Source: Triglochin maritima (taxonomy: Eukaryota > Streptophyta > Magnoliopsida > Alismatales > Juncaginaceae). From it: DNA of 64,000 nt. A program made the position numbers and the translations under genes. Shown here one piece after another: positions 1 to 12,879 of this stretch (positions are counted from its first letter, which is position 1; the number at the start of each line of letters is the position of its first letter). The notes beneath the pieces were generated by a model. It ran no database searches. It saw only the letters and a program-made list of their open reading frames with translations, and was not told where the DNA came from. The stretch lies in the NCBI GenBank assembly GCA_963682175.1, contig OY821775.1, forward strand, positions 3,782,001 through 3,846,000, in the 5' to 3' direction.

Positions 1-1116
1 AATTTTTCTCCAAGTTTTATGACCGGCACTTTGTAGTCAGATAGTAATTTACATATCCTAGTATCGCTTTAAAAAAAATTAACATCACTTAGTCACTTAA
101 ACAGTTAAACTGTAAGTCGTAAAATCCCATGTAAAAATCAATAAAGGGCAATAACATTTTCTTCCTTGACACATCCCAGTCGAGTTTGCACCATAAAAAA
201 GAACAGCACCGAAACACAACACCTCTACCGACACTCAACTGTCAGAGACAGCGCAGTTACAAGAGGCTCGGGACGTCCGAACCACAATCCGAACCAAATC
301 CCGAACCAAATCCCTTATCACGACCTCTTCCTTTAATATCACGTATACTGTTGTCCACTACACACCACACTACTGTTGGGAGTGGAGAAAAAGAAACCAA
401 ATATTCCCAACCAAAAACACCATAATTGCCGCTCGATTCGGGAGAATCCAACAAGGTTCGATCCGATTTCCACTCTTTCGAGGTGATTTCAACGGAATTG
501 GAACCGAATTCTATGTAGCAATCTTTGTTTAGTTGGTTTCTGCAAAGTTCAGTTTTTTTTTGGATTTTTATGTTGGTGTGTTTAATTCACCTAATTATGG
601 TTTGTGCCAATTGGGTCATCTTAGAATATCAAAATTTCTTTGGATTTGTAATTTTTTTCTTAAATTTGTGAGTTCTTGGTACTTGAATTTCACAGCCTTG
701 CTCTGTTCTAATGCATGCTTAAATTGGGTACCCCAAAAAATATTAAAAATTGTAACATTTCTGCCTTTTTGCTCTGTAAATTTCATATCAACAATTGGGT
801 CCTTTAATTCTTACTGCTTTGGTATATGATTTCCGTTGTTTAATTTTTGGGTGTTTCCATGTTTAGTTTGTTGAGGAAAATCCTGAGTTTTGTACATGTT
901 TCAGAGATCTACTGTTACTGAATTGCCATGTTATCTGCTTAACTTGTTTTCTCTCATTTTACAAATGCATTTTTCCCACAACAAAATCATATGGGAGATT
1001 CAAAGGATGAATTCTCATCCATGATTATGTGTGTTTTTCTTGGAAATTAATAAAACAGGATTTACTAGTAGCTATTTAAGCAGTGGAGTAGTGAAGATTC
1101 TAAGAGGTACAAAAAG
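1..1116 (+). other. Upstream region of the CC-type gene
   Basis: No supported coding sequence. The stretch holds the presumed promoter and 5' UTR of the gene starting at 1117. A 5' UTR intron is plausible, with a donor-like site near 481 and a polypyrimidine/AG acceptor near 1059, but without transcripts this is inference. Two near copies of a CCGAACCAAATC-type element sit near 287-320. Confidence 0.4.
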
Positions 1117-3192
1117 ATGCATGCAAATTCCGAGTCTGATGTTACTAGCTTAGCTCCATCGTCCCCCTCGAGATCGCCCAAGAGAGCTGTTTACTACGTG
1201 CAGAGCCCATCGCGGGACTCCAACGATGGCGACAAGTCGTCCACCATGCAGGCAACACCAGTTTACAATAGCCCAATGGAGTCACCAACACATCCTTCGG
1301 TTGGGCGGCACTCGAGGACTTCTTCGGGCAGCCGGTTCTCCGGTACCTTGAGGTCTTGGTCTGGAAGGAAGATTCACAGGAAAAGGAACGAAAAAGGATG
1401 GAACGATAAGGGGTGGCCGGAGTGCGATGTCATCCAGGAGGAAGGGGTTTATGATGGTCTCGGTAACGATAAGGGCCTCTCAAGACGTTGCCAAATTCTC
1501 ATCGGTTTTGTTGCCTTCGTTCTGTTCTTCACCACACTTTGTCTTATAATATGGGGTGCAACAAGACAGTACGTGCCGGACATTGCTGTGAAGGTATTGC
1601 TCAATCCCTTTTACTTTCAAAGATTAACTTCAAATTAAAATATTCATGTATCCTCTATAGCTGTGGTAGCATCTGAAATTCTATTTTTACAGGTACATGT
1701 TTTAGAATCTAAAGTTATTTTTTCTCTGTTCCCAATTTTATACCATTCATCTTCAAGTCGTTTTGATCTGTCCGTTTGGTTAAGTAAATATGATACTCAT
1801 CAGGTTTTCATAAATTGTTTCCACTTATGCTTTCAAAAATTGTTTAGTCTCTAGTCCATGCTTTAAAAGGAATATAGGTTGATAAGCACATGGCTAGTGA
1901 ACTCGCTTCTTGAACTAATTTGGGTTTTAATATCATTTACTTATTGATGGTTTTCATGTTTTTCCAAAGGGTATTAACATGTATGAAACCGGCTCATATA
2001 TCTTTCTCCGACACTAGGTTGTAATTGATGTTTTGATTGATGATATTAAGCGTTGCCTTTTTGTTTTTCTATCTTCGACGTTTACAGGTTATTGTCCTTG
2101 CAATCTCATCATAAGGTTGCAAGTGTCACTAATTCTTGTTATGTCGGTTAAAAACATTCAGGAAGCTTCCCCTGCAGAGTCCATAGCAATTTGCTTTGGA
2201 GAAAACTAAGATTTGCTTCGTGTCCATGCTTATTATGAATTAGGAATTTATATTCTTTGATGTGTTTTTCCATATTTACATTTTTATGTGCATTGCAGAG
2301 TCTGAAAATAGGTAATTTCTACGCTGGTGAGGGCACTGATCACACAGGTGTTCCCACCAATTTAGTAACTGTCAACTCCTCCCTGCTTATAACCGTGTAT
2401 AATCCAGCTCCGACCTTTGGCATTCATGTTACGTCAGACCAAGTCAAAATCTTGTACTCGACAATTCCAATTGCCACTGGCGAGGTACACATTCAGCATT
2501 GCTTCTGTTATATATAGATAACTCTCTTTCATACTATAATTATCTAAAACTTATACCATACCATGTTGAGGCAGCGTGTTATGTTTGGGATATATAGTTA
2601 AATTTGGGAGAACCTTAAGAAAGGTCCTTCTTGTTCTTATTTCTCCCAAAACGCTCTAAAACATGTTTGGAGAAAACCATAGTTCACAGACACCGTGTTA
2701 TGTTTATTCAAATGCTCATCTTAGCATGACATAATTCTAAAACATAAGCGATCATCAATTTAACGTTGAATTTCTGAAGATGAGATGTATGTTTCTATGA
2801 AACACAATGAATAATTATAAGCTTATGATTACTTTCAGACTGCATTTTCTCCCAATTGTTGTTTTGTATGCAGTTCATTGTAATAATAATAACATGAGTT
2901 CATTTTGGTTCAGCTGAAGAAGTATTACCTACCACAAAAAAGTCGACACACAATTTCAATCCCCTTGTCAGGTGCAAAAGTTCCTCTCTATGGAGCCGGC
3001 TCAGACCTTGCCCTCTCCAGCACTGGTGGCCCAGTGCCCTTAACCCTTGAGTTCGACATCACAGCCCGAGCCTACGTGGTGGGCCACCTCGTGCGGACGA
3101 CACACCGCAAACATGTTTCGTGCACGTTAACCGTAGATTCTGCAAAAACAAAGCCCATCAAGTTCAAGAAGAATGCCTGCACTTATACTTGA
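1117..3192 (+). CDS. Companion-of-Cellulose-synthase-like LEA_2 membrane protein
   Basis: Three exons join in frame: 1117-1593, 2299-2484 and 2914-3192, giving 313 aa. The N-terminal ~130 residues are Ser/Pro/Arg-rich, with the YYVQSPSRDS and SRFSG blocks typical of the CC family (Arabidopsis CC1 to CC4). One membrane helix follows at about residues 127-150 (LIGFVAFVLFFTTLCLIIW), then a LEA_2-type extracellular domain ending in a Cys-containing tail. CC1 and CC2 are known to link cellulose synthase complexes to cortical microtubules through the basic N-terminus and to support cellulose synthesis under salt. This protein lacks the long proline-rich loop of CC1, so it may be nearer CC3/CC4. The first ATG is followed at once by the conserved acidic/Ser start, which supports the chosen start. 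Both introns are GT-AG in phase 0. Family assignment is firm; microtubule binding is inferred from the motifs. Confidence 0.88.
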
Positions 3193-3787
3193 CGCAGGAG
3201 GATAAGTGGTTCAAAGAAGAAATTTGAATTATGCTGCTATATATGAGAAAACACAGAGAGAAACTGCTTGTGTTTGTAAGAGAGAAGTGAACTGCAAAAG
3301 ATTGTGCTGTGTTGTTGTTAATTTGGTCAGTTTGGTTGGGTTTTCATCAAGTGTGCATAACGTTCCTTGATTGCTAGGAAAGAACATCTCTTTGAGCGTA
3401 CTTGATTTAGTTCTTTAGTTTTGGTTTGAAATCATGATTTGCATTTTTTGGGTCTGTATCACTTGGTCTTATCTATCTACTACAAGTGCTGAATATTTTA
3501 AGGAAAGTAGAATTTCAAACCAGTGCGTGCACGTTTGCACAGAAAAATGTTTTAATGTTTAAACACATCATTAAAATGTTTTGACAAAAGTTTATTAGAA
3601 ATTTCAGACCGCAATTGTAGTATGCGACTTTTGGGGTTCTCACTAGTTAAATATTTGTGAGTGGAAAACTCTTGCTTAATTGTCTCTGCAATTCTACCAA
3701 TAATAAAAACGAATAAACATTATACACACAACAATTGATTTTGGTAGATTTTATCGTACCCTGTGAGTGTAGGTTTGTTGTGCAAAA

Positions 3788-3871
3788 GTGTGTCCAGACC
3801 TGTCCAGATTGTGTTTAGACCAGTCCAGAGTGTGTTTAGACCTGTTCAGAGTGTGTCCAAACTTGTCCAAT
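3788..3871. repeat. 21-bp tandem repeat, four units
   Basis: Four consecutive 21-base units (3788-3808, 3809-3829, 3830-3850, 3851-3871) follow the pattern GTGTGTyyAGACCTGTCCAGA with a few changes each. A weaker fifth piece may follow near 3893-3905. It lies in non-coding DNA about 600 bp past the CC-type gene. Confidence 0.85.
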
Positions 3872-3912
3872 GCTGGACACGAGCCAATTTAGAGTGTGTC
3901 CAGCAGTCAGTT

Positions 3913-3981
3913 GGGTTGTTTGGATGAATAGTAATTTTCTTCTGAAAATCACTGTTTCAAATAATTCATCCAAACAGACCC
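3913..3981. mobile_element. Short MITE-like inverted repeat
   Basis: The ends match as inverted repeats: GGGTTGTTTGGATGAAT on the left and, read backwards, GGGTCTGTTTGGATGAAT on the right, enclosing about 35 bases. The GGG...TGTTTGGAT end resembles common plant MITE termini and the longer element at 32070. No clear target duplication was found, so it may be a fold-back remnant. Confidence 0.45.
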
Positions 3982-5691
3982 GTAAAAATAGAAACTGTGA
4001 TTGACACATAAAGTTATTTTGCAGTCACAGTGAGATTGGTATAGAATTGTGCGGTCACCATGTTTAAGTCAACTACTAACAAGATTATCATTGTCTCGAA
4101 CAAAATGAAGATTAGTGAGAAGATGCAAAGAATAGTTTAATTAATGACTATTTTTTAAGAGAAGAATCGTAAAATAAGATCCACGGTTTAAAATTTCAAT
4201 TTAAAATTTAAGTTTTTAATGAGTGTCAAATATGCAACTCTATACATTAAAAGTCATAACATGGTCAACGTAACTAATGTCTTGACTAAAATTGCACTAT
4301 ATATATCATTCTCCTCATTCTATAATATAGTTCATATAAAAACCATAATTAAAATCGAACTTTGCAACTTGAGACCAACCAACATAAACCGATGACATAT
4401 TTATGTAACTGCATTTTTCTGATAAAAAAAGGATTAGTATGTCAACCGAAAGAGTTTCTTAAAACTGACCTTAAGCTTTATCTCCACCCACTCGGCAACC
4501 TTAGCAGATTTATTTTCAGCTACAATAGTGAAAACTAAATAAATCAGATTGCTCTTAAATGTTGTTGGTGATAGTTTTTGTGCTAAACATTACACAGATA
4601 AAACCATTAATAATCTTGAAAAATATGTGACATATGATCAACATACAAAATTTGCATCGCTTTTAAAAAAAACAAAATCAGAGCAATTTATGAACATGTG
4701 TGTATAGAATGCAAAAAAAATTTACACGTAAAAAATGCAAATTGTCAAATATTTTTTGTATTTCATTAATTTATCACGACCACTGGCTAAACATGGGTGT
4801 CATGCCGAGCCGGCACCCAGGTCTATTCTATCAATGAAATACTTAAGTGGTTTGTTGGGTTGTGATTTTTTCCCTAATGAGGAGATTTTCCACATTATAT
4901 CTTTGTGTTGGTATGTTGCATTTTTTTTTTCTTGTTTGCCTATGTTTTTTGGAAACAAAATATCAAGATATTCTTATTAAAAGTTTTAACATTAATAATT
5001 AATATATATACACTATTTTTGAATGGTGAGATAATAATTGCTTAAATTTTATTCGTAAATTATTAATTATAAAAAAAGTAAAAATTAGTAGTCCTAATAG
5101 CTATGCGGCAATATAGCATGCAATGATTGTAGATGTCATTGCGTACGACATGATATTTTCTTTATAACTAAAATCCTATAAATAACCAAAATAGAGGTTG
5201 TTTAGTTTCGTTTAGAAACACATCAAAAGAATTGGTAAATTTGATTGCTTTGAAATGATTGTTGACGACCACAACGATATTAATGACAAATAATTGTGAG
5301 GTCACTATGAGTAAGTTCATCGTCAACAAAATAATAAATGTTTGGAAATCGGGTAATCGCCTCAAAAAAATCAACTTTTTTCTCTGTCACATATCTGAGA
5401 AACTCGTGGATGATGATCGACCTAAGTCAAAGGCAACACAAAATTATCACCATCTTAGTCAATCTTACTTTTTTATATTCTTCAAAAATCAGCAAAAAGT
5501 GTGTTGTGTGGGGACACAAACAACACATTTTATTAATACATATGAGGAACTTCATTTTCTTATAGCCTAAATAACATTTTTTTTGAAAACACATGGATTT
5601 GAATTATTATTTTTTCCTACAATAACTCAAAATTCCCCGACATCCACTCACACTCTAAAACACAGAGTGCATTCCAAACTAGAGATGACTC

Positions 5692-5766
5692 AGACCACCC
5701 TTAACGGGTGGTCTTTCTTGGGTGTGTCATGGCACGCCCAAGATGACCTCCCTTAATGGGAGGTCA
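5692..5766. repeat. Three adjacent perfect or near-perfect hairpins
   Basis: Hairpin 1 (5692-5714) pairs AGACCACCC with GGGTGGTCT around a TTAAC loop. Hairpin 2 (5717-5742) pairs CTTGGGTGTGTC with GGCACGCCCAAG (two G-T pairs) around AT. Hairpin 3 (5744-5766) pairs TGACCTCCC with GGGAGGTCA around TTAAT. They are separated by 1-2 bases. A GGGGCCCACGTGGCCCC near-palindrome follows near 5837, then an AT-rich run. Confidence 0.8.
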
Positions 5767-6511
5767 CTTCTTGGCAGAATCCCACCAAGCATGAAATCCT
5801 GGCGAGGTCTCGGCAGGAATGGTGCCCAACAGTGGAGGGGCCCACGTGGCCCCTTCGATTGGCCCTTTTTTTAATTTTTTGTTTTGTTAATATTAATTTT
5901 ATTGTTTTAATATCTGATAATAGTAATTAATATTAATAATTTGTTCTGATAATATTAATTAATGTTAGTAATATTTTATGTTAATATTATTTTTTTGTTA
6001 ATCATGATTTTGTTGCTATTTTAATTGATTATCATTACTTAATTTTTGTTAATTATTATAACATTTATTATTATAATATTTAGTTGTCAATTATTAATTA
6101 TCAATAATATTTTGTGGTTTTAATTCGTAAAACTTGTTACTTGATTATATTATGTAATTGAAATGATAAAATAATATTTAATTTGATGATTATTGTGATG
6201 GAATAAAAAAGAAAATGACAGGAAAAAAAGTGTTAGAATTCTTGGGAGTTTTGGGTAGAGTTAAGAGGGGAATGGTGAGTAGTTGGGAGTCTTTGGGTTG
6301 AATTGACAGGATGGATAGATAAATTTACGTGACTGATTGAAAATAAGAGTGACTTTGGGGGCTTTTAGGAAGAGTGCAAGAGGGTTTGGTTTGAGTCATA
6401 ACCCTTAATTACCGCAATAACATATTCCACTCCAACTTCACTCACCTCTTTCTCTCCCCCAAACTTCAATTTTCCCGATCAAACCCTAAAATCCCCATCC
6501 TCAGATCCACA

Positions 6512-9500
6512 ATGTCCTCTTCCAGATCCACCCTCCTAACCCTAACCCTACTCCTTTCCCTCTTCCTCGCCCTCTCCTCCGAGATCGACGACCTCCTCGC
6601 CGTCGACGCTGAGTTGGAGCGGGAAGGGGAGACCCCTCCAAAGCCCTCCGACGAGCCGGGAGTGCTGCGGAGAGCCCAGAGGGTCGTATTCGACCTTAAC
6701 GACCAGAACGCCCGGGGAGTGGTGGACGGGGACGAGTACGTGATGGTGCTGGGGTACGCTCCGTGGGACGAGCGGAGTGCGGAGATGATGCCGAGATTCG
6801 CCGAGGCAGCGGTGGTTTTGAGGGAGATGGGGAGTCCGGTTGTCATGGCGAAGCTGGATGCCGAGAGGTTCGGGAAGGCCGCCAGGGCGTTCGGGATCAG
6901 AGGGTTCCCGACATTGCTGTTGTTTGTTAATGGGAGCTCTAAGGCGTACCGAGGTGGATACACAATGTAAGTTGGTGATATAGAGCTTCAAGAATTTTGT
7001 TTGGTTGTGAATTGTGATCACGAAGAGGCGAATACATAATCGTTCACTTGTTCTACTTACAATTGATTATTTCATTTGATAGCTGTGTAATGAGGAAAAT
7101 TAGGGAAGGTATAATATGGTTAGTAGTAATGAGACTACAAATGATTAAAAAAATAATAATGACTTGCAAGAGTCACTGGTAGCTAGTCATGACACCTGGA
7201 AATCAATCCAAATTAGACTAATGCTAATAGCTTAATTTGCTTTTATGGCCTCACCGTCTGAGTGTCTCTATGTTGTTTTATGCATGGCATTCATTGTGGA
7301 TAAGTCCACAGCGTATGCAGTTTTACACCAGTATTGGACTTGAAACCCTATTGTAATTTCTAGATATCTGAACCCATAATTTTCATACAAATTTATTCCT
7401 ATTTAAAGTCTTAAACGAGATTTTCTTCTTTATGGCATATATTATTAAATCATCTCATCGGAATTTCTAGTTTGGTACTGTCAGAAAATGTTGCGACTAA
7501 GATCTCTATGAACTTCCAACAAATTCTTTTTTTCTCTTTGTCAGTATGGATTATAATTTCATACTTTGGTTTTGTTGTGGCTAGTTAATAGTGATTTTTG
7601 GTAAATCATCAGGGAAGAAATAGTGATCTGGGCAAGGAAAAATACCGGTTCACCAACGATTAAGCTGACTTCCGTAGCGGCTGCGAAGGAGTTCCTCGCA
7701 AAATATCAAAAGTTTATGATTGGTCTCTTTGGGAACTCTGAGGTACAGTGGTACTTAAAATACAAAATTTTAACTACATTGGAATTTGTTCTTTAATATG
7801 TAAGCCTTTATCTTTGCTTAAGCTACCGAATGACAAAATCGCCAAGTAAAAAAAGCAAAGTCATCAATATTGAACTATTTTAGTAGTATATAGATGGTAA
7901 CTGTAGCTATGTAGATAGTAATTTTAGCTACATTGGATTTTTTTCTTGAATGTGTACCCCTCTATCTTTGCATAAGCAACTGAATGACAAAATAACAAGT
8001 AAAAAAACAAAGTCATCAATTTTATTACATTTTTCATGAGCAAAGTGGGTCAGATTTAGCACTATATAGATAGTAATTATTACAGAGAAAATATATTCAG
8101 AACGGTTAAATTAAGGCACTATGTATTTAGGGTCTGGAGCACGAAGAATTTGTAAAAGCAGCAGCTTCTGATGAAGACATTCAGTTTGTTGAAACTGATG
8201 ATATCCACATCGCTGAAGTTCTTTTTCCCCATGTCAGCAAAGAAGATAATTTCATTGGCCTTGTTAAGAGTGAGCCTGAGAGGTTTGTGAGATTTGGTGA
8301 GTTTTACATGTCTACATGATTTTTATTTTCTGAATTTGTGAGTATTTAGTTCCGGATTCAGAATATGTTTTCACTATGCCTCAGCTTTAGCATTACTAAT
8401 GATATTTGTGTGTATAGACTATAGAGCAAAACCAAAATCTGACAAATGATTTATTTGTTTCTCTGTAGATGAATCGTTTGAGGAGGAAAAAATATTAAAG
8501 TTTATTGAATACAATAAATTTCCTTTAGTTACAACCATGACTGAACTCAATTCGGCGAGAATCTACTCCAGTGCTGTAAAAAATCAGGTTATCTACTTTA
8601 TCTTCCTTTCAGTTTTGTAAAATATGTTTCCTTGTCAATTCTTTCTTTAACAGGAAAAAGAACAAGTGTCACAGATTTGAAATTGAAACACAAAAACGTG
8701 AAAAGGAAAGAAATTACAGACCACTAAATGTGAAAAAAATGAAACACGAAAAGGAGAAAAGAAGTGTTTGTTAGTAGAGATTCTGCCTTTTGATAGGTGC
8801 TGCATTTTGAAAAATAGTACAATATTATCATCTTCTTTCTCCTTTCATGTGTGTTGGTTGAAAACATTTTATCCAATTGCTCGGTAATACCGAATCATTC
8901 TTAGCAGCTACAGTATTCAATATCATCAACTGGGTCATACATAGCACTTTGTAAATGATAAAAAAGTACTTTGTAGATTTTGTGATTTGATTGTCTTCCC
9001 AAGCATACCATTTATCCACATTTATTTCATGCGACAGTAATATTACTGTTATCTGCAACAACTATATTATCTCTGCCACATCTTGACCCCTCAAAATTCT
9101 ATTATTTTCACGAGTCAACCTACACAAATACACCTCTAGTCAATCTGGACTAGAGTCAGTATATCTCAACATGCTGTGAAATCTTGATTTCAAGTTGTTC
9201 TTATGGCTGTATGTTCTTTTTGGTCTCCCTAAGATTGTTGCTCATACAGTCATAGATACCAATTTGCCTTTATTTTTATATCTAATAAGTGGAGTTGTAA
9301 AAAGTATTAAAAAATGTACCTAGAAGTAAAATATTTCTTCCCAATAGCCAATAAAGATTCTTAAGTCCTCGAGATTATGTTGTGGCAATCCTAAATACAC
9401 ATTTTTATGCCTTGGAATGTCAACTGTGTTATCGTGTTTAATTGTTTTCCAGGTTTTCCTCATTGCAGAGTCTGACGAGTTCAAGCGACTTGCCTTGCCT

Positions 9501-12131
9501 CTTCAAGATGCTGCAAGAAAGTACAAAACAAAGGTAATTATATGCAACTTGTCCATTTTTACATGCATAATTAATAATAATACTTGTAAAGTAATTGTTA
9601 CTTTCTTAATGGCTCAAGTCTCAGCGTATCTCTTCATTGAGTGCAGATTCTTTTCGTTTACGTAGATGCTACAGAAGATAACCTTGCAAAGCCTTTCCTA
9701 ACTCTATTTGGTATTGAAGCGGAGAGACCTAAGGTAAGGTGTTAAACCTCGGGTTTCTTTTTCTTCTTGATCTTGCAATTATTTTATGTGAAACCACTTT
9801 CCTTCTTTAAATATGTTTACTGTTCGTCCTAGATTGAGATGCTCCTTTACACCTCACCAATAGATGAGTTTTTGGATGCTCTGTTTGATGAGAAGATACC
9901 ACATTAAGATCATGACATTCTGTAAAGGAGTGAGGAATTGTGGGTCTTTCACCCTTATCTGTTAATCTAGGCAAATTATCTCTCTTACCTTGTGACTATT
10001 AAATTATTAATACTCAAAGAAGGACAATAGGGTATGAAAGTCTGTTGTTTTTATTACACAACATCCTAAAGTGACAAGATTGTTATATACATGGTGCTAG
10101 AAGAGAAACAAATCGTGTTCATCATCATCAAATTCAAGATGCATTTTTTGCTCTAACAAATTGCATCATACAAGGATCCACAACTTGGAAGTGTCCCCGA
10201 AGGTGGTGTTTCCTAGACAAAGTACATTGCTGACAGATGTCTGTTGGACTATTGAACTTTTCTTTAACAAAATATATAATTTCCTGCTGTGGAGTCCCAT
10301 TGGCAGATGATGAATTTATCAACTGGATAAACCACAGTAGGTACTCTGGAGGCCTTGAAAACATCTACAAATCAAGCAGCTTGAGATTTAAGATGACTCT
10401 CTTCCATTGGCTTGAATTAGCTAGGCCAAGCAATATGATGCCCTGGCAGCTCTTTTTGTAAAGCACTAGACTTGGGGTCTTAGAATGTCATAGATAATTT
10501 CGTAGGATGATGATTTTCTTCTTTGTTACTGATCCGTTTGTAAAGATGCCTGTGTCTTTTCCATCTTGACATTCTTTTTTCCAATTTCCATGTATAGTCA
10601 CCTAAAATGTTACTTTTCATTCGCAGGTTGTTGCCTTTAATAGTAATGTTGGTACAAAATATTGGCTAGAGATGGATATCACAACAAACAATTTGGATGT
10701 ATGTTGGAAGACAGACATTCTCATTAAGCTTTAGGTTTTGATATGCTCCACAAGCACACCCATTAATAATTTTACATGATCCAGGAATTCTGCTCGGGGC
10801 TTATCCAAGGTACTCTTGCACCACACTTTCGATCAGAACCAATTCCAGACAGTGTGAGTTTTCATGCATTGGCTTTTAGTTATGAGGGTGATTTTTTTCA
10901 GGGGGAATTGTGGAGTGGGATCACACTGCATGTCTATAGCTTATTACTGTTGCATTTAAGGAAACACTGTTTTTCTTGTGGATTCACGGTGTTGTAGACT
11001 GTTTTTATCATCCTAAAATGCAATGTGCTGAATTGAACTACTTATGTTGGTCTGGGCTTTGGTCAGGAGTTCTCCCAATATAAACTGTTGGAGGAAGTAT
11101 TTATATTAATCAACCATGCATCACCTACACTTGGAAATGGGGGGCTACATGTGTTTTTTGATCCTTTTTAAACAATGGCTTATCTACACTATCTACAGAA
11201 AGAAATTGTTGAAAAGGTGGTTGGGAAGACATTTGAAGCGAAGGTCCTGGAGAGTTCTGAGAATGTCGTCCTTGAGGTTTGTTTTGCAAATTTTCTATTA
11301 TCTAATCTCCTTATAAGGATCAGTTTCTTCAACTTGAATAGTCATTTTTAAAAATAAAAATAAAAATAAAAATTGAATTGAATTGCACTGCAAATCTGAA
11401 ATGCGTGGACCAAATTGAGTGAAGGTATATTCACAATGGTGCATGGATTGTGAAGCCATCACTAAGCAGATCCAAAAGCTTGCTAAACATTTCAGAGGGC
11501 GCAGTGACCTCATTTTTGCCAGAATAGATGCTTCTGTGAATGAGCATCCAAAGTTGGAGGTATGCAATTCTATTTATCTTAAAGCAGTTATTCGGGGATA
11601 GGGGTCTTATTCAAATTATTGTTGGTGTCTTAAAGAAGCCATCTTTATCACTTCTTTCTCTCTTCTATTTTATTTTATTTTATTTTTTACGTTAGTACAT
11701 GCATTATTTGGCATCTTAAATCTGAGTTTTTGTACATATAAATACTAATTATAGTGACAGATCTATTTCGTGAAGATGGCTTTCATTCCGAAGCGCATCC
11801 ACCTTTTTCTATATCGTGAAGATCCTAAATGAACAGTATACATTTTTTGATAAATCATAGAAGAAATCGTCTTATTTATTTATTTTGCAGATAAATACTT
11901 ACCCGACCATCCTTTTTTATCCATCAGGAGACAAATCGAATCCGGTAATTTTAAGGAATCACAATCTGTTAATCAGAATGCTTCACCCTTCACTACATTC
12001 ATGATGTGTAACTTGATTTTCTGCAGGTCAAGATCTCCAAAAAATCAAATCTGAAAGATATGACAGATTTTCTTCAAAAATCTTTGAAGTCGGAAGATAT
12101 CAAAGGCAAAAGCAGCAAAGATGAATTATAG
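6512..12131 (+). CDS. PDIL1-6: ER protein disulfide isomerase-like protein (PDIL1-5/1-6 type)
   Basis: Twelve exons join in frame: 6512-6966, 7613-7742, 8131-8296, 8469-8587, 9453-9533, 9647-9733, 10627-10698, 10785-10853, 11199-11276, 11425-11559, 11891-11944 and 12027-12131, giving about 516 aa. The start encodes a signal peptide (STLLTLTLLLSLFLALSS). The first thioredoxin fold (~residues 60-155) carries APWDERS where active PDIs have WCxxC, so it has no redox cysteines. The second, C-terminal fold keeps WCMDC (~420-430). The protein ends in KDEL, the ER-retention signal. Order and length match plant PDIL1-5/PDIL1-6 (a-b-b'-a' layout, usually 530-540 aa). The expected role is disulfide formation or chaperoning in the ER lumen, with only the C-terminal site catalytic. 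Intron 6 (9734-10626) is long and contains unexplained open stretches. All introns are GT-AG; the acceptor before exon 10 has a poor pyrimidine tract. Choosing between 1-5 and 1-6 would need a tree. Confidence 0.9.
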
Positions 12132-12640
12132 AGAACTAACAAAATAATTTATGTCAAATCTGTAAGTGCTCATGGATACTAGATGGCGACCGAGCTGAAA
12201 AAAGAAATGCTATTGACCATCTCCGAAACTGAAGTCATGATATAAGCTTATATTTGTATAACCAATAATAATTCTCATTAAGTATGAGGATTTTATTTAT
12301 TCTCACTATCCTCCATTTTAGATGGTATTTGCGTTTCAACAACGTGAATGTCAGCCGTTTAGAAATCTAACGTGTTTTGAAGCGTTTCTGAAAGTACTAA
12401 AAATTATCAACGTCGAAAGCACTCATATCTTCTAATTGAGAGATAGTGGAAATATTCGTTTTTATGATCCAAACCATCCAATTCTTGTGTGAATTACTAT
12501 TCGTTGTCTGTGGATTACTTAAATCGTTCGTGTCAATTATCATTTTGTTTTTCACATTTTATTTAATATCAATTTTGTTTTGTTTCTTAAAATAAGGTTT
12601 TTATATCAGTTTTCCTCTCTACCAGTACCAATACCAAAGA
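12132..12640. other. 3' UTR and spacer after the PDI-like gene
   Basis: No coding signal. The first part is the PDI-like 3' UTR; the rest is AT-rich sequence leading into the Mutator-like relic. Confidence 0.5.
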
Positions 12641-12879
12641 AATGTCTAACGAAACGTCTGAATCTAACATGATAAATTACCAATTTATTTCCTAAAACTG
12701 TGGTGTTCGAAAAAAACGTCTCTCCCGGGAGTTAGGCCTTATGCGTTCAGTGAGTGGTATTTCTGTATCTATTCATTTACTTTGCACCTAACATATTAAC
12801 AATGACGTATACAATTATGCATACCACTCGTTCGACAAGAACAATAAGTTAGCAGCGAGTTTTAAGTGTGGAAAGTGAA

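Larger units (their letters stand above)
3193..6511. other. Intergenic: 3' UTR, small repeats, AT-rich tract, PDIL promoter
   Basis: No gene seen. It begins with the 3' UTR of the CC-type gene. A 21-bp tandem repeat (3788-3871), a short inverted-repeat element (3913-3981) and a run of three hairpins (5692-5766) are listed separately. About 5870-6230 is very AT-rich, mostly TTAATATT-type words. The last 300 bases should contain the promoter and 5' UTR of the PDI-like gene. Confidence 0.5.

Noticed and set aside
6536..6556. CCCTAACCCTA word as an interstitial telomere repeat
   Set aside because: Only about two units, and it encodes the signal peptide residues TLTLL.
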